From Thermohalobaculum sp039805905 (GTDB lineage Bacteria; Pseudomonadota; Alphaproteobacteria; Rhodobacterales; Rhodobacteraceae), in assembly GCA_039805905.1 (NCBI GenBank), contig JBDIVM010000004.1, positions 124,001 through 188,000 on the forward strand: a DNA stretch of 64,000 nucleotides, in the 5' to 3' direction. This document shows positions 42,765-51,392 of this stretch, one piece after another (position 1 is the first letter of the stretch; the number at the start of each line of letters is the position of its first letter). The notes under the pieces are model-generated. The model searched no databases. It had not been told where the DNA came from and was given only the letters and a program-made list of their open reading frames with translations. A program made the position numbers and the translations under genes.

Positions 42765-43615
42765 GCCCGGCCTTCCCCGGGCCGACGCCGCCACGCGTTC
42801 CACAGAAATGCCACGCCGATCGCCACCATCGGGAGCGACAGCATCTGCCCCATGGTCACCCCCCCTGTCTTCCAGTCGATGACATAACCGATCTGCGCAT
42901 CCATCTGGCGGTAATTTTCGACCATGCATCGCGCCAGGCCGTAGCCGAGGAAGAATATGCCGGTGACTGCGCCAGGCTGCTTCAGCCAGCCGGCCCTGAG
43001 CGCGAGCGCCCAGAGAATCGACCCGAGCACGAGGCCCTCGAGACCGGCTTCATAGAGCTGGCTCGGGTGGCGCGGCTCCGGGCCGGCGGCAGGAAACACC
43101 ATGGCCCATGGCACCTCCGTGACCCGACCCCAGAGCTCGCCGTTGATGAAGTTTGCAAGCCGCCCCAGGAGCAGCCCCGCTGGCGCGCCCAGGGCCACCG
43201 CGTCGCCTGCCTGGAGGAGCGGGATGCTGCGCGAGCGTGTGTAGAGCCAGAGCGCCGCAATGACCCCGGCAAATCCGCCGTGGAACGACATGCCACCCTG
43301 CCAGATCTTCACGATGTCGCCCGGGTTCCCAGCGAAATGGCCGGGATCGTAGAATGCCACGTATCCGAGGCGGCCGCCCAGGACGACGCCGAGCACCATC
43401 CAGGTCAGGAGCTCCTCGGGCTGCTCGGGGCTCATCGGCGCCTTGTCGCCGGGCCAGAGTGCGGGCCGGCGCATCAGCAGCACCACCAGCCGCCAGGCAA
43501 TGACCAGACCGGCAATGTAGGCCAGAGCATACCAGCGCAGGCTGAATTCGAAGCTGCCGATCGCGACGGTGAATAGCGCCGGGTCGATCTCGGGATAGGG
43601 GATGACGAATGGCAT
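42761..43615 (-). CDS. lgt: Prolipoprotein diacylglyceryl transferase
   Basis: 284 residues, seven membrane helices. Family motifs: SLRWYALAYIAGL, GGMSFHGGFAGVIAAL (catalytic His-Gly region), the Lgt signature GRLANFINGELWGRV and RHPSQLYEAGLEG. It adds the diacylglycerol group from phosphatidylglycerol to the lipobox cysteine of prolipoproteins in the inner membrane. The start at 43615 has GGAGGAG upstream. First gene of the lgt - methyltransferase - pgeF operon; divergent from ubiK. Confidence 0.96.
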   Translation of the reverse strand: MPFVIPYPEIDPALFTVAIGSFEFSLRWYALAYIAGLVIAWRLVVLLMRRPALWPGDKAPMSPEQPEELLTWMVLGVVLGGRLGYVAFYDPGHFAGNPGDIVKIWQGGMSFHGGFAGVIAALWLYTRSRSIPLLQAGDAVALGAPAGLLLGRLANFINGELWGRVTEVPWAMVFPAAGPEPRHPSQLYEAGLEGLVLGSILWALALRAGWLKQPGAVTGIFFLGYGLARCMVENYRQMDAQIGYVIDWKTGGVTMGQMLSLPMVAIGVAFLWNAWRRRPGEGRA

Positions 43616-43706
43616 GTCTCCTCCCGGGCCGGGAACCGTTCCAAAGGTTGCGCCGCGGCTCGCCCCGGCACATATATGAGCCAGGCGTGAAACGGAAGGG
43701 GCCGTC

Positions 43707-43967
43707 ATGCAGACCCGCGACAAGCTCTTCGACGATCTCAGCCAGCTCCTGACCAATGCGGCCGGCATGGCCCAAGGGGTCAGGACCGAGATGGAGACGG
43801 CGATGCGGAGCTGGGTCGATCGCTGGCTCGCCGATTCGAACCTGGTCACCCGCGAGGAATTCGAGGCGGTGCGCGAGATGGCGGTCAAGGCGCGCGAGGA
43901 GAACGCAGCCCTCGCTGCCCGCATCGCCGCGCTTGAGGCGAAACCGGCCAAACCGTCTCGCGGCTAG
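43707..43967 (+). CDS. ubiK: UbiK-like accessory factor (BMFP domain)
   Basis: 86 residues, an all-helical BMFP/DUF526 protein. It ends in the coiled coil LVTREEFEAVREMAVKAREENAALAARIAALEAK, the conserved motif of the family; in enterobacteria UbiK binds UbiJ and promotes ubiquinone synthesis under air. The N-terminal amphipathic helix (LFDDLSQLLTNAAGMAQGV) fits membrane association. Monocistronic and divergent from lgt. Confidence 0.85.
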   Translation: MQTRDKLFDDLSQLLTNAAGMAQGVRTEMETAMRSWVDRWLADSNLVTREEFEAVREMAVKAREENAALAARIAALEAKPAKPSRG

Positions 43968-44204
43968 GCCTTCACACTCGATCCCACCGGTCTGCCTGCC
44001 GCTCCGATCCCGTCGGATTCCCGAGCGCTCAGGTCTGCCGCAGACTGCGAATTTGCCAAGGCGGCCAGAATGCCTCTTTACGGCGCCCACGGTTGATGCC
44101 ACCATATCTTGCGGGTCGACAACAACCATAACGCGATCCGTGGCAACCCTAGGTGGCGCTAGTGGGCATCGCGTCACTGGCCACCAGAAAATGGGGACAG
44201 AGGC

Positions 44205-44708
44205 ATGGCAGCTGTCGAGCATCACCTACCTGAAACCGACATTCACCCGATCGACATCGTCGAGACCCTGGCCGAGCAGTGCAGCTGGGATTTCGACCGG
44301 GTCGGCGAGGACCAGATTGCCGTCGCAGTCGAAGGTGCCTGGCGCACCTATTCGCTGTCGCTGATGTGGTCTGGCCACGACGACATGCTGCGGCTGTTCT
44401 GCACCTTCGAGCTGAACCCGCCCGAAGGGCGCCTCGGCGAATTCTTCCGTCTTCTCAACATCGTAAACGACAAGATCTGGGGTGGCAGCTTCACGCTCTG
44501 GCGGGAGCAGGGGCTGCTCGCCTATCGTGGCGGGCTGACGCTCGCCGGCGGCGCCCATGCGACCGTCGAACAGATCGAGGCGATGGTGCATACGGCAATT
44601 GGCCTCTCGGAGCGCTTCTATCCGGCCTTCCAGCTGGTGGGGTGGAGCGAGGAGAATGCAGAGGCGGCGGCCGAGGTCGCGATCGAGGAGGCCTACGGAA
44701 CCGCCTGA
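44205..44708 (+). CDS. YbjN domain-containing protein
   Basis: 167 residues, a single YbjN domain: VETLAEQCSWDFDRVGEDQIAVAVEGAWRTY (as pieces) at the start, MLRLFCTFELNPPEGRLGEFFRLLNIVNDKIWGGSFTLW in the middle, and a C-terminal helix of glutamates. Related to the type-III secretion chaperone fold. YbjN-like proteins are reported to respond to stress and motility, but no precise role is known. It is followed by a hairpin terminator (44736-44770). Confidence 0.82.
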   Translation: MAAVEHHLPETDIHPIDIVETLAEQCSWDFDRVGEDQIAVAVEGAWRTYSLSLMWSGHDDMLRLFCTFELNPPEGRLGEFFRLLNIVNDKIWGGSFTLWREQGLLAYRGGLTLAGGAHATVEQIEAMVHTAIGLSERFYPAFQLVGWSEENAEAAAEVAIEEAYGTA

Positions 44709-44735
44709 CACCCGCGCGACCACGCGTTAGGGTCG

Positions 44736-44770
44736 CCGCCGGCTCCTCGCGGGGCCGGCGGATCTGTTTT
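44736..44770 (+). terminator. Hairpin terminator between the YbjN gene and proC
   Basis: CCGCCGGC (44736-44743) and GCCGGCGG (44754-44761) are perfect complements around a ten-base loop, followed by a few bases and TTTT (44767-44770). It also lies just before the proC RBS, so read-through may occur. Confidence 0.5.
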
Positions 44771-44790
44771 CCGAAGCGGAGGATGCAGCG

Positions 44791-45612
44791 ATGACCAGAA
44801 CCGATCTGACGGCGGTGGGCATACAGTCTCTGGCCTTGCTCGGTTGTGGCAAGATGGGCGGGGCAATGCTCGAGGGCTGGCTGAAGGGCGGCATCGCGCC
44901 GGCCCAGGTGCAGGTACTTGAGCCCAGCCCGAGCCCATGGCTGACCGATCTCGCGGAGAAGGGATTGTCGCTGAATCCGGCGAAACTCGAGCCGCCGACG
45001 GTCGCGGTGATTGCGGTCAAGCCGCAGATGATGGCGGAGGCGGCCCCCCGGCTGAAGTCGCTGGCGGGAACCGGGACCGTCTTCCTCTCGATTGCCGCCG
45101 GAACGCCGATCGCCACCTTCGAGGCGCTCTTCGGCGCTGGCACGCCGGTGATCCGGGCGATGCCGAACACCCCGGCCGCGGTCGGGCACGGGATCAGTGC
45201 GATGGTCGGCAATAGCGCAGCGACGGAGCCGCAGATGACGATGGCCGGGGCGCTGCTCGCTGCCGTCGGCAAGGTCGTGCGGCTCGATGACGAGGAGCTT
45301 ATCCACGCCGTGACCGGCCTGTCGGGCTCCGGGCCGGCCTATGTGTTCCACCTGATCGAGGCAATGGCCGTGGCCGGCGAGGCGGCTGGACTGTCGCCCG
45401 AGTTGGCCATGCGTCTCGCGCGCGCCACGGTGGCAGGAGCCGGTGCGTTGGCGGACGCTTCGCCTGAAAGTGCGGAACAGCTGCGGGTCAACGTCACCAG
45501 CCCGGCGGGAACGACGGCGGCGGGGCTGGCAGTCCTGATGCCCGAGCTGACCGGGCTGATGACCCGAACCGTGGCTGCCGCGTCCCGGCGCTCGCGCGAA
45601 CTGGCGCGGTGA
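44791..45612 (+). CDS. proC: Pyrroline-5-carboxylate reductase
   Basis: 273 residues. The NAD(P)H Rossmann motif LLGCGKMGGAMLEGWL lies at residues 15-30; VIAVKPQMM and MPNTPAAVGHG follow, and the C-terminal dimer domain has the family signature TGLSGSGPAYVFHLIEAM. It makes proline from pyrroline-5-carboxylate, the last step of proline synthesis. GCGGAGG upstream supports the start. The following gene is a phasin with its own promoter. Confidence 0.96.
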   Translation: MTRTDLTAVGIQSLALLGCGKMGGAMLEGWLKGGIAPAQVQVLEPSPSPWLTDLAEKGLSLNPAKLEPPTVAVIAVKPQMMAEAAPRLKSLAGTGTVFLSIAAGTPIATFEALFGAGTPVIRAMPNTPAAVGHGISAMVGNSAATEPQMTMAGALLAAVGKVVRLDDEELIHAVTGLSGSGPAYVFHLIEAMAVAGEAAGLSPELAMRLARATVAGAGALADASPESAEQLRVNVTSPAGTTAAGLAVLMPELTGLMTRTVAAASRRSRELAR

Positions 45613-45614
45613 TA

Positions 45615-45629
45615 TTGTGCATCGCACAA
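45615..45629. promoter_or_regulatory. PhaR-like operator 1 upstream of the phasin gene
   Basis: TTGTGC-ATC-GCACAA, a perfect inverted repeat containing TGC-N3-GCA, just upstream of the -35 box. Confidence 0.68.
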
Positions 45630-45637
45630 AAATGCTC

Positions 45638-45666
45638 TTGACATTCGTTGTGCGCCGCACAATATT
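45638..45666 (+). promoter_or_regulatory. Sigma-70 promoter of the phasin gene
   Basis: TTGACA (45638-45643), 17 bases, AATATT (45661-45666): a strong consensus-like -35 with good spacing. Operator 2 lies inside the spacer and reaches the -10. Confidence 0.72.
45648..45662. promoter_or_regulatory. PhaR-like operator 2, between -35 and -10
   Basis: TTGTGC-GCC-GCACAA, the same perfect repeat as operator 1, 33 bases (three helical turns) downstream. Binding would block RNA polymerase. Confidence 0.7.
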
Positions 45667-45726
45667 CGGCCAGGACACAGGGACGGGCACCGGGCCCACC
45701 CCCGCCATAGGATCCAGGAGAGAGAA

Positions 45727-46164
45727 ATGGCTGTCGAGAAGTTCCCGTTCGCTTTCGATGCCGAGAAGGTCAGCGAGATGTTCAAGGCCGTGAAGCTGCC
45801 CATGGTCGACATGGAAACCATCATGGCGTCGCATCAGAAGAACGTCGACGCGATGGTCGAGGCCAACAAGGTCATGTTTGCCGGCTACCAGGCCGTGGCA
45901 AAGCGCCAGGCTGCGCTGGTCGAGGCGGCAATGGCCGACGCGAAGGACAAGTTTGCCGAACTGCAGGGCCAGCCCCTGACTGCCGAGCAGGCCACGAAGA
46001 ATGCCGACGCGGTGAAGACCGCCTTCGAGAAGGCAGTGGCGGATGTCCGCGAGCTTGCCGAGATGGCGCAGAAGGCCAATACGGGTGCCTTCGAGGTGGT
46101 CAAGGCCCGCATCGACGAGGCTGTTTCCGAGTTCAAGGCTGCCGCGGACAAGCTGGCCGCCTGA
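45727..46164 (+). CDS. Phasin family protein (PHB granule-associated)
   Basis: 145 residues, all-helical and rich in Ala, Lys and Glu, with the Phasin_2 pattern EKVSEMFKAVKLPMVDMETIMASHQKN and VDAMVEANKVMFAGYQAVAKRQAALVEA (as pieces). Phasins coat polyhydroxybutyrate granules and limit their size. AGGAGAGAG precedes the start. Two perfect TTGTGC-N3-GCACAA repeats straddling a consensus promoter suggest repression by PhaR, as known for phasin genes of Paracoccus and Rhodobacter. Two hairpins follow the gene (46177-46202 and 46204-46234). Confidence 0.9.
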   Translation: MAVEKFPFAFDAEKVSEMFKAVKLPMVDMETIMASHQKNVDAMVEANKVMFAGYQAVAKRQAALVEAAMADAKDKFAELQGQPLTAEQATKNADAVKTAFEKAVADVRELAEMAQKANTGAFEVVKARIDEAVSEFKAAADKLAA

Positions 46165-46203
46165 ATCGTCTGACCGTCGGGAAGGCCAAGCCCTCCCGGT
46201 TTC

Positions 46204-46234
46204 GGGCCGCCTGCGTCCTCCCCGCAGGCGGCCC
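46204..46234 (+). terminator. Hairpin terminator after the phasin gene
   Basis: GGGCCGCCTGC (46204-46214) pairs with GCAGGCGGCCC (46224-46234), 11 perfect pairs around nine bases. A weaker hairpin (CGGGAAGG/CCCTCCCG then GTTT) lies just before it at 46177-46202. There is no long T-tract. Confidence 0.58.
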
Positions 46235-46322
46235 AAACGATTTGCAGTCACGGTTGCGAACCGGGCCAGCGGGCCGGGATCAGGCCCGGAGCGCCGGTGC
46301 GACAGGACCGGAGGATGCCCGG

Positions 46323-46676
46323 ATGCCCGAGAAGACGCCCGCCCCGATCAGCTACGACGACTTCCTGAAAGTTGACATCCGGTGCGGCCGGGTTGTCGAT
46401 GCCCAACCGTTCCCCGAAGCGCGCAAGCCCGCGCTGAAACTCTGGATCGACTTCGGACCGGTGATCGGCGTGAAGAAGACCTCGGCCCAGATCACCGAGC
46501 TTTACACACCCGAGGGGTTGGTCGGTCGCCTGGTCATGGCGGTCGTCAACTTCCCGCCGCGCCAGATCGGACCGTTCATGTCCGAAGTGCTGACGCTCGG
46601 CGTCGCCGATGCGGGAGGCCGGGTCGTGCTGCTCGCCCCCGACCGCGAAGCGCCGCTCGGCGCCCGGATGCACTGA
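46323..46676 (+). CDS. csaA: CsaA-type tRNA-binding (OB-fold) protein
   Basis: 117 residues, the length of CsaA. The OB-fold tRNA-binding domain shows ISYDDFLKVDIRCGRVVDAQPFPEARKPALKLWIDFGPVIG (in pieces: KVDIRCGRV and ARKPALKL), then GRLVMAVVNFPPRQIGPF and SEVLTLGV. CsaA in Bacillus acts as a chaperone-like factor; others bind tRNA. GGAGGATG before the ATG at 46323 favours this start over longer ones. It stands alone between the phasin hairpins and the convergent zinc-ribbon gene. Confidence 0.88.
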   Translation: MPEKTPAPISYDDFLKVDIRCGRVVDAQPFPEARKPALKLWIDFGPVIGVKKTSAQITELYTPEGLVGRLVMAVVNFPPRQIGPFMSEVLTLGVADAGGRVVLLAPDREAPLGARMH

Positions 46677-46721
46677 GCCGCGGCACGGGCCGCGCCGCGG
46701 TTAGCCGTGGAGCGCCCCAGG

Positions 46722-47588
46722 CTACTGCTGCGCCTGCTTTTTGTCCGACAGTGTCTCGACCTTCTCCGAGAGCCAGGCCGACCAGACCTCGGTCTGCTCA
46801 CCGAGTTCGACGCGGTAGCGGTCGATGGTCGAGACATACTGGTTCATCGCCGGTTCGAGCTCGGGCTGCGAGGCAACGATCTGAGGCTGCATCACATAGA
46901 GCCCGACAACGACGCTGGCGACCACGGCGACAAGCGTGAAACCCGTGAGGAAGCCGCCGGTCTTCCGCCTGCGCTCCCGCGCGCGCTGCAGCCTCTTGGC
47001 CCGCTTCTCGTGGCGTTTGCGCAGCTGCGCCGCATCGTAGTTGTTCGGCGCGGGCTCGCCCTTTACCGCGCGGCCGAGGGTATCGACCTGGGTGATGCGC
47101 GCCTTCAGCGGATCGTGCCGTTCCTCGCTCTCGGTGTCGCGGTAAAATCCGCGGGCAGCCGCAGAGACAGGGTTCGGCTGCTCCGGCTCGGGTTCAGGTT
47201 CGCGCCGATCGGCAGAGTCAGCATTTTCCTTGAGGTCGGAAAGCATCCTTCGGATGGCAGCCAACTGATCCTCGCGCGAGCCGGTCGCCGCCGGCGGCTC
47301 GGTGACGCCGGTGCTTGCAGCCGCTGCGGCCATGGCGACGGCCGGAGCGGCGGACGGACCCGACGCAGCGGCCGGGCCGGACGGAGCCCCATAGGCATGC
47401 CCGGACGGTGGTACCGCGGATGCCGCGCTCGTCTCGGCCGCCTCCATCTCGACGGGTTCCATGCCTTGCGGATACGCACGCCACTTGTGCTGGCAGCTCG
47501 AGCAGCTGACCTTGCGGCCCTCGGCGCCGATGGAATTGTCGGGCAATTCGTAGCGCGCCTGACAGGACGGACAAACAATCTCGATCAC
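46722..47588 (-). CDS. Zinc-ribbon membrane protein (MJ0042-type finger)
   Basis: 288 residues. The N-terminal MJ0042-like zinc ribbon has CPSC (Cys6, Cys9) and CSSC (29, 32) in the pattern IVCPSCQARYELPDNSIG. A low-complexity Ala/Pro/Glu-rich linker (about 45-150) leads to a basic helix (KRHEKRAKRLQRARERRRK) and one membrane helix (about 212-232). The remaining C-terminal 55 residues are periplasmic with coiled-coil character. Proteins of this type commonly neighbour ftsE in Rhodobacterales; a role in division or membrane sensing is inference. Divergent from ftsE. Confidence 0.78.
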   Translation of the reverse strand: MIEIVCPSCQARYELPDNSIGAEGRKVSCSSCQHKWRAYPQGMEPVEMEAAETSAASAVPPSGHAYGAPSGPAAASGPSAAPAVAMAAAAASTGVTEPPAATGSREDQLAAIRRMLSDLKENADSADRREPEPEPEQPNPVSAAARGFYRDTESEERHDPLKARITQVDTLGRAVKGEPAPNNYDAAQLRKRHEKRAKRLQRARERRRKTGGFLTGFTLVAVVASVVVGLYVMQPQIVASQPELEPAMNQYVSTIDRYRVELGEQTEVWSAWLSEKVETLSDKKQAQQ

Positions 47589-47731
47589 ACCCTACCTCCA
47601 AACTCTTGGAGCCCTCAGTTACGGGGAAGTATAAACTTTTTTTCACCGGACTCCAAGCCGACGGCGGAAGGTAGCGCAGGACCACTGTTGCCAAACCGCG
47701 GCGGATGTGTTGCATCAGGCGCGGACAATGA

Positions 47732-48421
47732 GTGGGTCGGTCAGTGATCTCGCTGGAACGAGTGAGCTTCGGCTATGACGGGCACGCGACGCTGAGCGAT
47801 CTCACGATCAGCCTGGCGCCGGGTTCATTCCACTTTCTCACCGGCCCGTCTGGTGCGGGAAAGACCACGTTCCTCAAGCTCTTGTATCTTGAACACCGGC
47901 CGGCCTCCGGGAAGCTGCACCTCTTCGAAAGCGATCCATGGGCCCTCCCGCCGCACGAGTTGACCCGGCTGCGGCGCCGGATCGGCATCGTTTTCCAGGA
48001 CTTTCGGCTGCTCGACCACATGACCGTGCGCGAAAACGTCGCCCTGCCGCTGCGGATCGCCGGGAAGTCCCGGAGCCGGGAGGCGACCGACGTCGACGAG
48101 CTGATCCGTTGGGTCGGACTCGGTCACCGGACTGGCGCCCACCCGCCCGAGCTCTCGGCCGGTGAGAAGCAGCGCGCGGCGATCGCACGCGCGGTGGTCG
48201 CCTCCCCGGAGATCGTGCTGGCCGACGAGCCCACGGGAAATGTCGATCCCGAGATGGGGGCACGGATCCTGCGGCTGCTGGCCGAACTTCACCGGCTCGG
48301 CAAGACGATCGTGGTCGCGACCCATGACCTGGGATTGATCAGGTCCCTGAAAGGCTCGGTTTCAGCCCGGATCCTGCGGCTGGCGGAGGGACGGCTGGCG
48401 CAGGGGGCGGCAGAGCTGTGA
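47732..48421 (+). CDS. ftsE: Cell-division ATP-binding protein FtsE
   Basis: 229 residues, an ABC ATPase: Walker A TGPSGAGKTT (37-46), IGIVFQDFRLLDHMTVRENVALPL with the Q-loop, the signature ELSAGEKQRAAIARAVV, Walker B VLADEPTGNVDPEMG and the H-loop THDL. FtsEX couples ATP use to septal peptidoglycan hydrolase activation. The GTG at 47732 has little RBS support; a second GTG at 47744 (VISLERV) would match FtsE homologues better and is a fair alternative. Overlaps ftsX (GTGA). Confidence 0.92.
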   Translation: MGRSVISLERVSFGYDGHATLSDLTISLAPGSFHFLTGPSGAGKTTFLKLLYLEHRPASGKLHLFESDPWALPPHELTRLRRRIGIVFQDFRLLDHMTVRENVALPLRIAGKSRSREATDVDELIRWVGLGHRTGAHPPELSAGEKQRAAIARAVVASPEIVLADEPTGNVDPEMGARILRLLAELHRLGKTIVVATHDLGLIRSLKGSVSARILRLAEGRLAQGAAEL

Positions 48422-49344
48422 GGCGACTGGACCGCACCGCGCTGCCGGGTCGACTCTCCGGGCTCCTCGGGCCGGTGCGGACGGGCGAGGCTCCGATCGT
48501 TCCGCGATCGGGGTGGACGGCGGCGCTGACCGGGCTGGCAGCGCTGGCGATGAGTTTCCTGGCCGTGGTGATGCTTGCGGCCGGCATGGCGGCCGAGCGT
48601 CTGGCGCAGGCCTGGCGCACGGACCTTGCGGGAAGCGCAACGGTACGGGTGGTCGCACCGCGCGAGCAGCTTGAGGCAGCGGTGACGTCCGCGCTCGTCG
48701 TGCTTGGAACGTCACCCGGCGTTGCCGATGCGCGGGTCCTCACGGATGCAGAGCATCGGGCATTGCTGGAGCCCTGGCTCGGCAGCGGCGACTGGCTCGA
48801 TGACCTCCCCGTACCCCGCCTGATCGAGGTTCGGCTCGAAGGCCCTGGCCCCGATCCGCGGGTGCTGCAGGCCCGTCTCGATGTCGAGTCCCCGGGGGCG
48901 GGCTACGATGGGCACGCCGCGTGGCGTCTGCCGCTCGAGCGCGCGGCAACCTCGCTTAGCCGGCTCGCCTGGCTGGCGACGGCCTTGGTGGCGGTGGCGG
49001 CGGCAGCGATGGTGGCGCTGGCGGCCCGCGCAAGTCTCGCGGCCAATGCCGAGGTGGTGCGCGTGATCCGCCTTATCGGCGCCGAGGACCGCTTCATCGA
49101 GGGCGCGTTCGTCGGGCGCCTCACCACCCGGGCGGCGCTCGGCGGAATCGCCGGCGCGCTTGCTGGTGCGGCGGCACTCGCACTGATGCCCGAGCTTGCG
49201 CCGGGAACGCCGATGGCCGTATCGCTCGGACCCGCAGGCACTGGCTGGGCGCTGCTGCTGCTCGCGGTCCCGGCCGGCGCGGCGCTGGTAGCCTGGGTGA
49301 CGGCCCGTCATGCGGTGCGGCTGATGCTTCGCAGCATGTGGTAG
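48418..49344 (+). CDS. ftsX: Cell-division permease-like protein FtsX
   Basis: 308 residues, GTG start overlapping the ftsE stop. Four membrane helices: one near residues 37-60 (ALTGLAALAMSFLAVVMLAAG), then a large periplasmic domain (about 70-180) that in relatives binds EnvC-type amidase activators, and three C-terminal helices (LAWLATALVAVAAAAMVALA, GGIAGALAGAAALALM, WALLLLAVPAGAALVAWVT). VRVIRLIGAEDRFIEGAF is the conserved juxtamembrane loop of FtsX/MacB-type permeases. Confidence 0.9.
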   Translation: MRRLDRTALPGRLSGLLGPVRTGEAPIVPRSGWTAALTGLAALAMSFLAVVMLAAGMAAERLAQAWRTDLAGSATVRVVAPREQLEAAVTSALVVLGTSPGVADARVLTDAEHRALLEPWLGSGDWLDDLPVPRLIEVRLEGPGPDPRVLQARLDVESPGAGYDGHAAWRLPLERAATSLSRLAWLATALVAVAAAAMVALAARASLAANAEVVRVIRLIGAEDRFIEGAFVGRLTTRAALGGIAGALAGAAALALMPELAPGTPMAVSLGPAGTGWALLLLAVPAGAALVAWVTARHAVRLMLRSMW

Positions 49345-49355
49345 GGAGGCGGCCG

Positions 49356-50087
49356 ATGCAGTGGGCGCGTTCGGCGCTGCAGACCCTGGCGGTGTTCGGC
49401 CTGATGGGCATCATGGGCATTGTCGGCGCACCGCTGGTGCTGTGGTCGCGCGTCTGGACGCTCTGGTGGATGAAGCTCTATGTCCGCTGGGCGCTGGCGA
49501 TGACCCGGATCATCTGCGGCCTCCATGCCGAGATCCGCGGACCGGTGCCTGCCGGCCCTGCCGTGGTGGCCTCGAAGCACCAGTCGCTGCTCGACGTGCT
49601 GATGCTCTTCCACGCCCTGCCGGAGCCGCATTTCGTCATGAAGCGCGAGCTGGTCTGGGTGCCGGTTTTCGGCCAGTATGCGCTGAGGATCGGCTGCATC
49701 TGGGTGGCGCGCGAGCAGCGCGGCCAGGGCCAGACGATGATGCGCCGGCTACAGAAGGGGTGGTCCGGCACCGGGCAGATCGTGATCTATCCGCAGGGCA
49801 CCCGGGTTCCGCCCGCAACCTACAAGCCCTACCGGAGGGGCGCGGCTCTCGCCTATGCCGAGCTTGGGCTGCCGATGGTGCTCGCCGCAACCAATGTCGG
49901 CTGGTTCTGGCCGAAGTCGGGGATCATGCGGCGCCGGGGAACCGCCGTCGTCGAGTTTCTCGAGACGCTGCCGCCGGGCCTGCCACGCGACCAGGTCATG
50001 CGCCGCATGGAGACCGCGATCGAGTCGGCTTCCGAAACGCTTGGCGTTGAGGCGGCGACGCTGATCGGGCGCGCAGCCGCCCGGTGA
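49356..50087 (+). CDS. 1-acylglycerol-3-phosphate O-acyltransferase (PlsC family)
   Basis: 243 residues. A hydrophobic N-terminal helix (about 10-30) is followed by the acyltransferase motifs HQSLLD (His75-Asp80, the HX4D catalytic pair), the glycerol-phosphate motif with a YPQGTR variant (usually EGTR), and PMVLAATNVGWFWP. It acylates lysophosphatidic acid to phosphatidic acid at the inner membrane. The start at 49356 has GGGAGG seven bases upstream and lies 11 bases after ftsX, so it is likely co-transcribed with ftsEX. An upstream in-frame ATG overlaps ftsX and is less likely. Confidence 0.9.
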   Translation: MQWARSALQTLAVFGLMGIMGIVGAPLVLWSRVWTLWWMKLYVRWALAMTRIICGLHAEIRGPVPAGPAVVASKHQSLLDVLMLFHALPEPHFVMKRELVWVPVFGQYALRIGCIWVAREQRGQGQTMMRRLQKGWSGTGQIVIYPQGTRVPPATYKPYRRGAALAYAELGLPMVLAATNVGWFWPKSGIMRRRGTAVVEFLETLPPGLPRDQVMRRMETAIESASETLGVEAATLIGRAAAR

Positions 50088-50120
50088 ACCGCGTGGCCGT
50101 CGTCCGATCCGACAGCCCGG

Positions 50121-51080
50121 TCAGGTCAGCCCCTTGGTCCCCATGCCGATGAACTTCGTGCGGCGATCGGCCCGGAGCTGGGTGGGCGACAGCCCGTCGA
50201 GGGAGGACAGGGCCGCTGTGATCGCGTCGCCGACCCCGGAGATCGCCGCTGCCCGGTCGCGCTGTGCGCCGCCCAGGGGCTCGGGCACGATGGCGTCGAT
50301 GACACCGAGTTGCAGCAGGTCCTGGGCAGTCAGCCGCAGCGCCTGCGCGGCCTCCTTCATCTTGTCGGCATTCTTCCACAGGATCGAGGCACAGCCCTCG
50401 GGCGAGATCACCGAGTAGATCGCATGCTCGAGCATGACGACCCGGTTCGCCGTGGCGAAGGCCACCGCGCCGCCCGAACCGCCCTCGCCGATTACCACCG
50501 AGATCAGCGGTGCATGCAGCTTCAGGCACATGTCCGTCGCCCGGGCGATCGCCTCGGCCTGGCCGCGCTCCTCGGCGCCCTTTCCCGGATAGGCGCCGGG
50601 CGTGTCGACGAGCGTGATGGTGGCGAGCCCGAACCGGCCGGCAAGCTCCATCAGCCTCACGGCCTTGCGGTAGCCCTCGGGCCGGGCCATGCCAAAATTG
50701 TGCTCGAGCCGGGTCTTGGTGTCGGCACCCTTCTCGTGGCCGATCACCACCACGGGTCGGTCATTGAACCGGGCGAGTCCGCCAATCACGGCGTGGTCCT
50801 CGGCGAAGTTGCGGTCACCCGCCAGCGGCGTGAACTCGCGGAAGAGCGCCTCGATGTAGTCCTTGGCATGCGGCCGGTCCGGATGGCGCGCGACCTGGCA
50901 CTTCTGCCAGGGGGTCAGGGCACTGTAGAGCTCGCGGAGCATCTCGCGCGCCTTGCCTTCGAGCTGGTCCGCTTCACCTTCGACCTTCAGTGTCGGATCC
51001 TGCCGGGCCATGGCACGGAGCTCCGCTGCCTTGCCCTGCAGTTCGGCGAGCCCCTTTTCGAAGTCGAGATAGTTCTGCAT
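50121..51080 (-). CDS. accA: Acetyl-CoA carboxylase carboxyltransferase subunit alpha
   Basis: 319 residues, typical AccA length. It begins MQNYLDFEKGLAELQGK; family motifs include GDRNFAEDHAVIGGLARF, GHEKGADTKTRLEHNFGMARPEGYRKA, LVDTPGAYPGKGAEERGQAEAIAR and GEGGSGGAVAFATANRV, with EGCASILWKNADKM near the active site. With AccD it transfers carboxyl groups from biotin to acetyl-CoA, the first step of fatty-acid synthesis. The start at 51080 is the family's usual one. It converges with the PlsC-type gene. Confidence 0.97.
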   Translation of the reverse strand: MQNYLDFEKGLAELQGKAAELRAMARQDPTLKVEGEADQLEGKAREMLRELYSALTPWQKCQVARHPDRPHAKDYIEALFREFTPLAGDRNFAEDHAVIGGLARFNDRPVVVIGHEKGADTKTRLEHNFGMARPEGYRKAVRLMELAGRFGLATITLVDTPGAYPGKGAEERGQAEAIARATDMCLKLHAPLISVVIGEGGSGGAVAFATANRVVMLEHAIYSVISPEGCASILWKNADKMKEAAQALRLTAQDLLQLGVIDAIVPEPLGGAQRDRAAAISGVGDAITAALSSLDGLSPTQLRADRRTKFIGMGTKGLT

Positions 51081-51392
51081 CCGCGACCTGTCCTGGCGCG
51101 CCGGTCCGTGGCGCTGCCGCTCCGCCGAACTATGGTATTTGCCCTGGGAATGCAATCGCGGGCCAGACGCCGCTGGCGTCGCGGGGCGGGATCTCGCGCC
51201 GCTGCCTTCGACCGTTAAGCCTGCCGAAACCGGGTCACCCTAGTCTCGGGCCTGGGGCCAGTGGCAGATGGCCGGATCAGGGGAGCGGACTGGGGCGATG
51301 TCGGCAGAGGACGATGGCGGTCGATGCATGTCGTTCGCCGGCGGCCCGGTTGGCGACTCCCGAAGTGCTTATCCCGCGCCGCAGGGGCGACG
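51081..51392. other. Divergent spacer between accA and the RTX protease gene
   Basis: About 310 bases; nothing certain. No repeat or terminator seen. In-frame sequence runs upstream of 51393 as far as 51261, so a longer start for the protease cannot be excluded, but it is arginine-rich and unlike a protease N-terminus. Confidence 0.45.
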
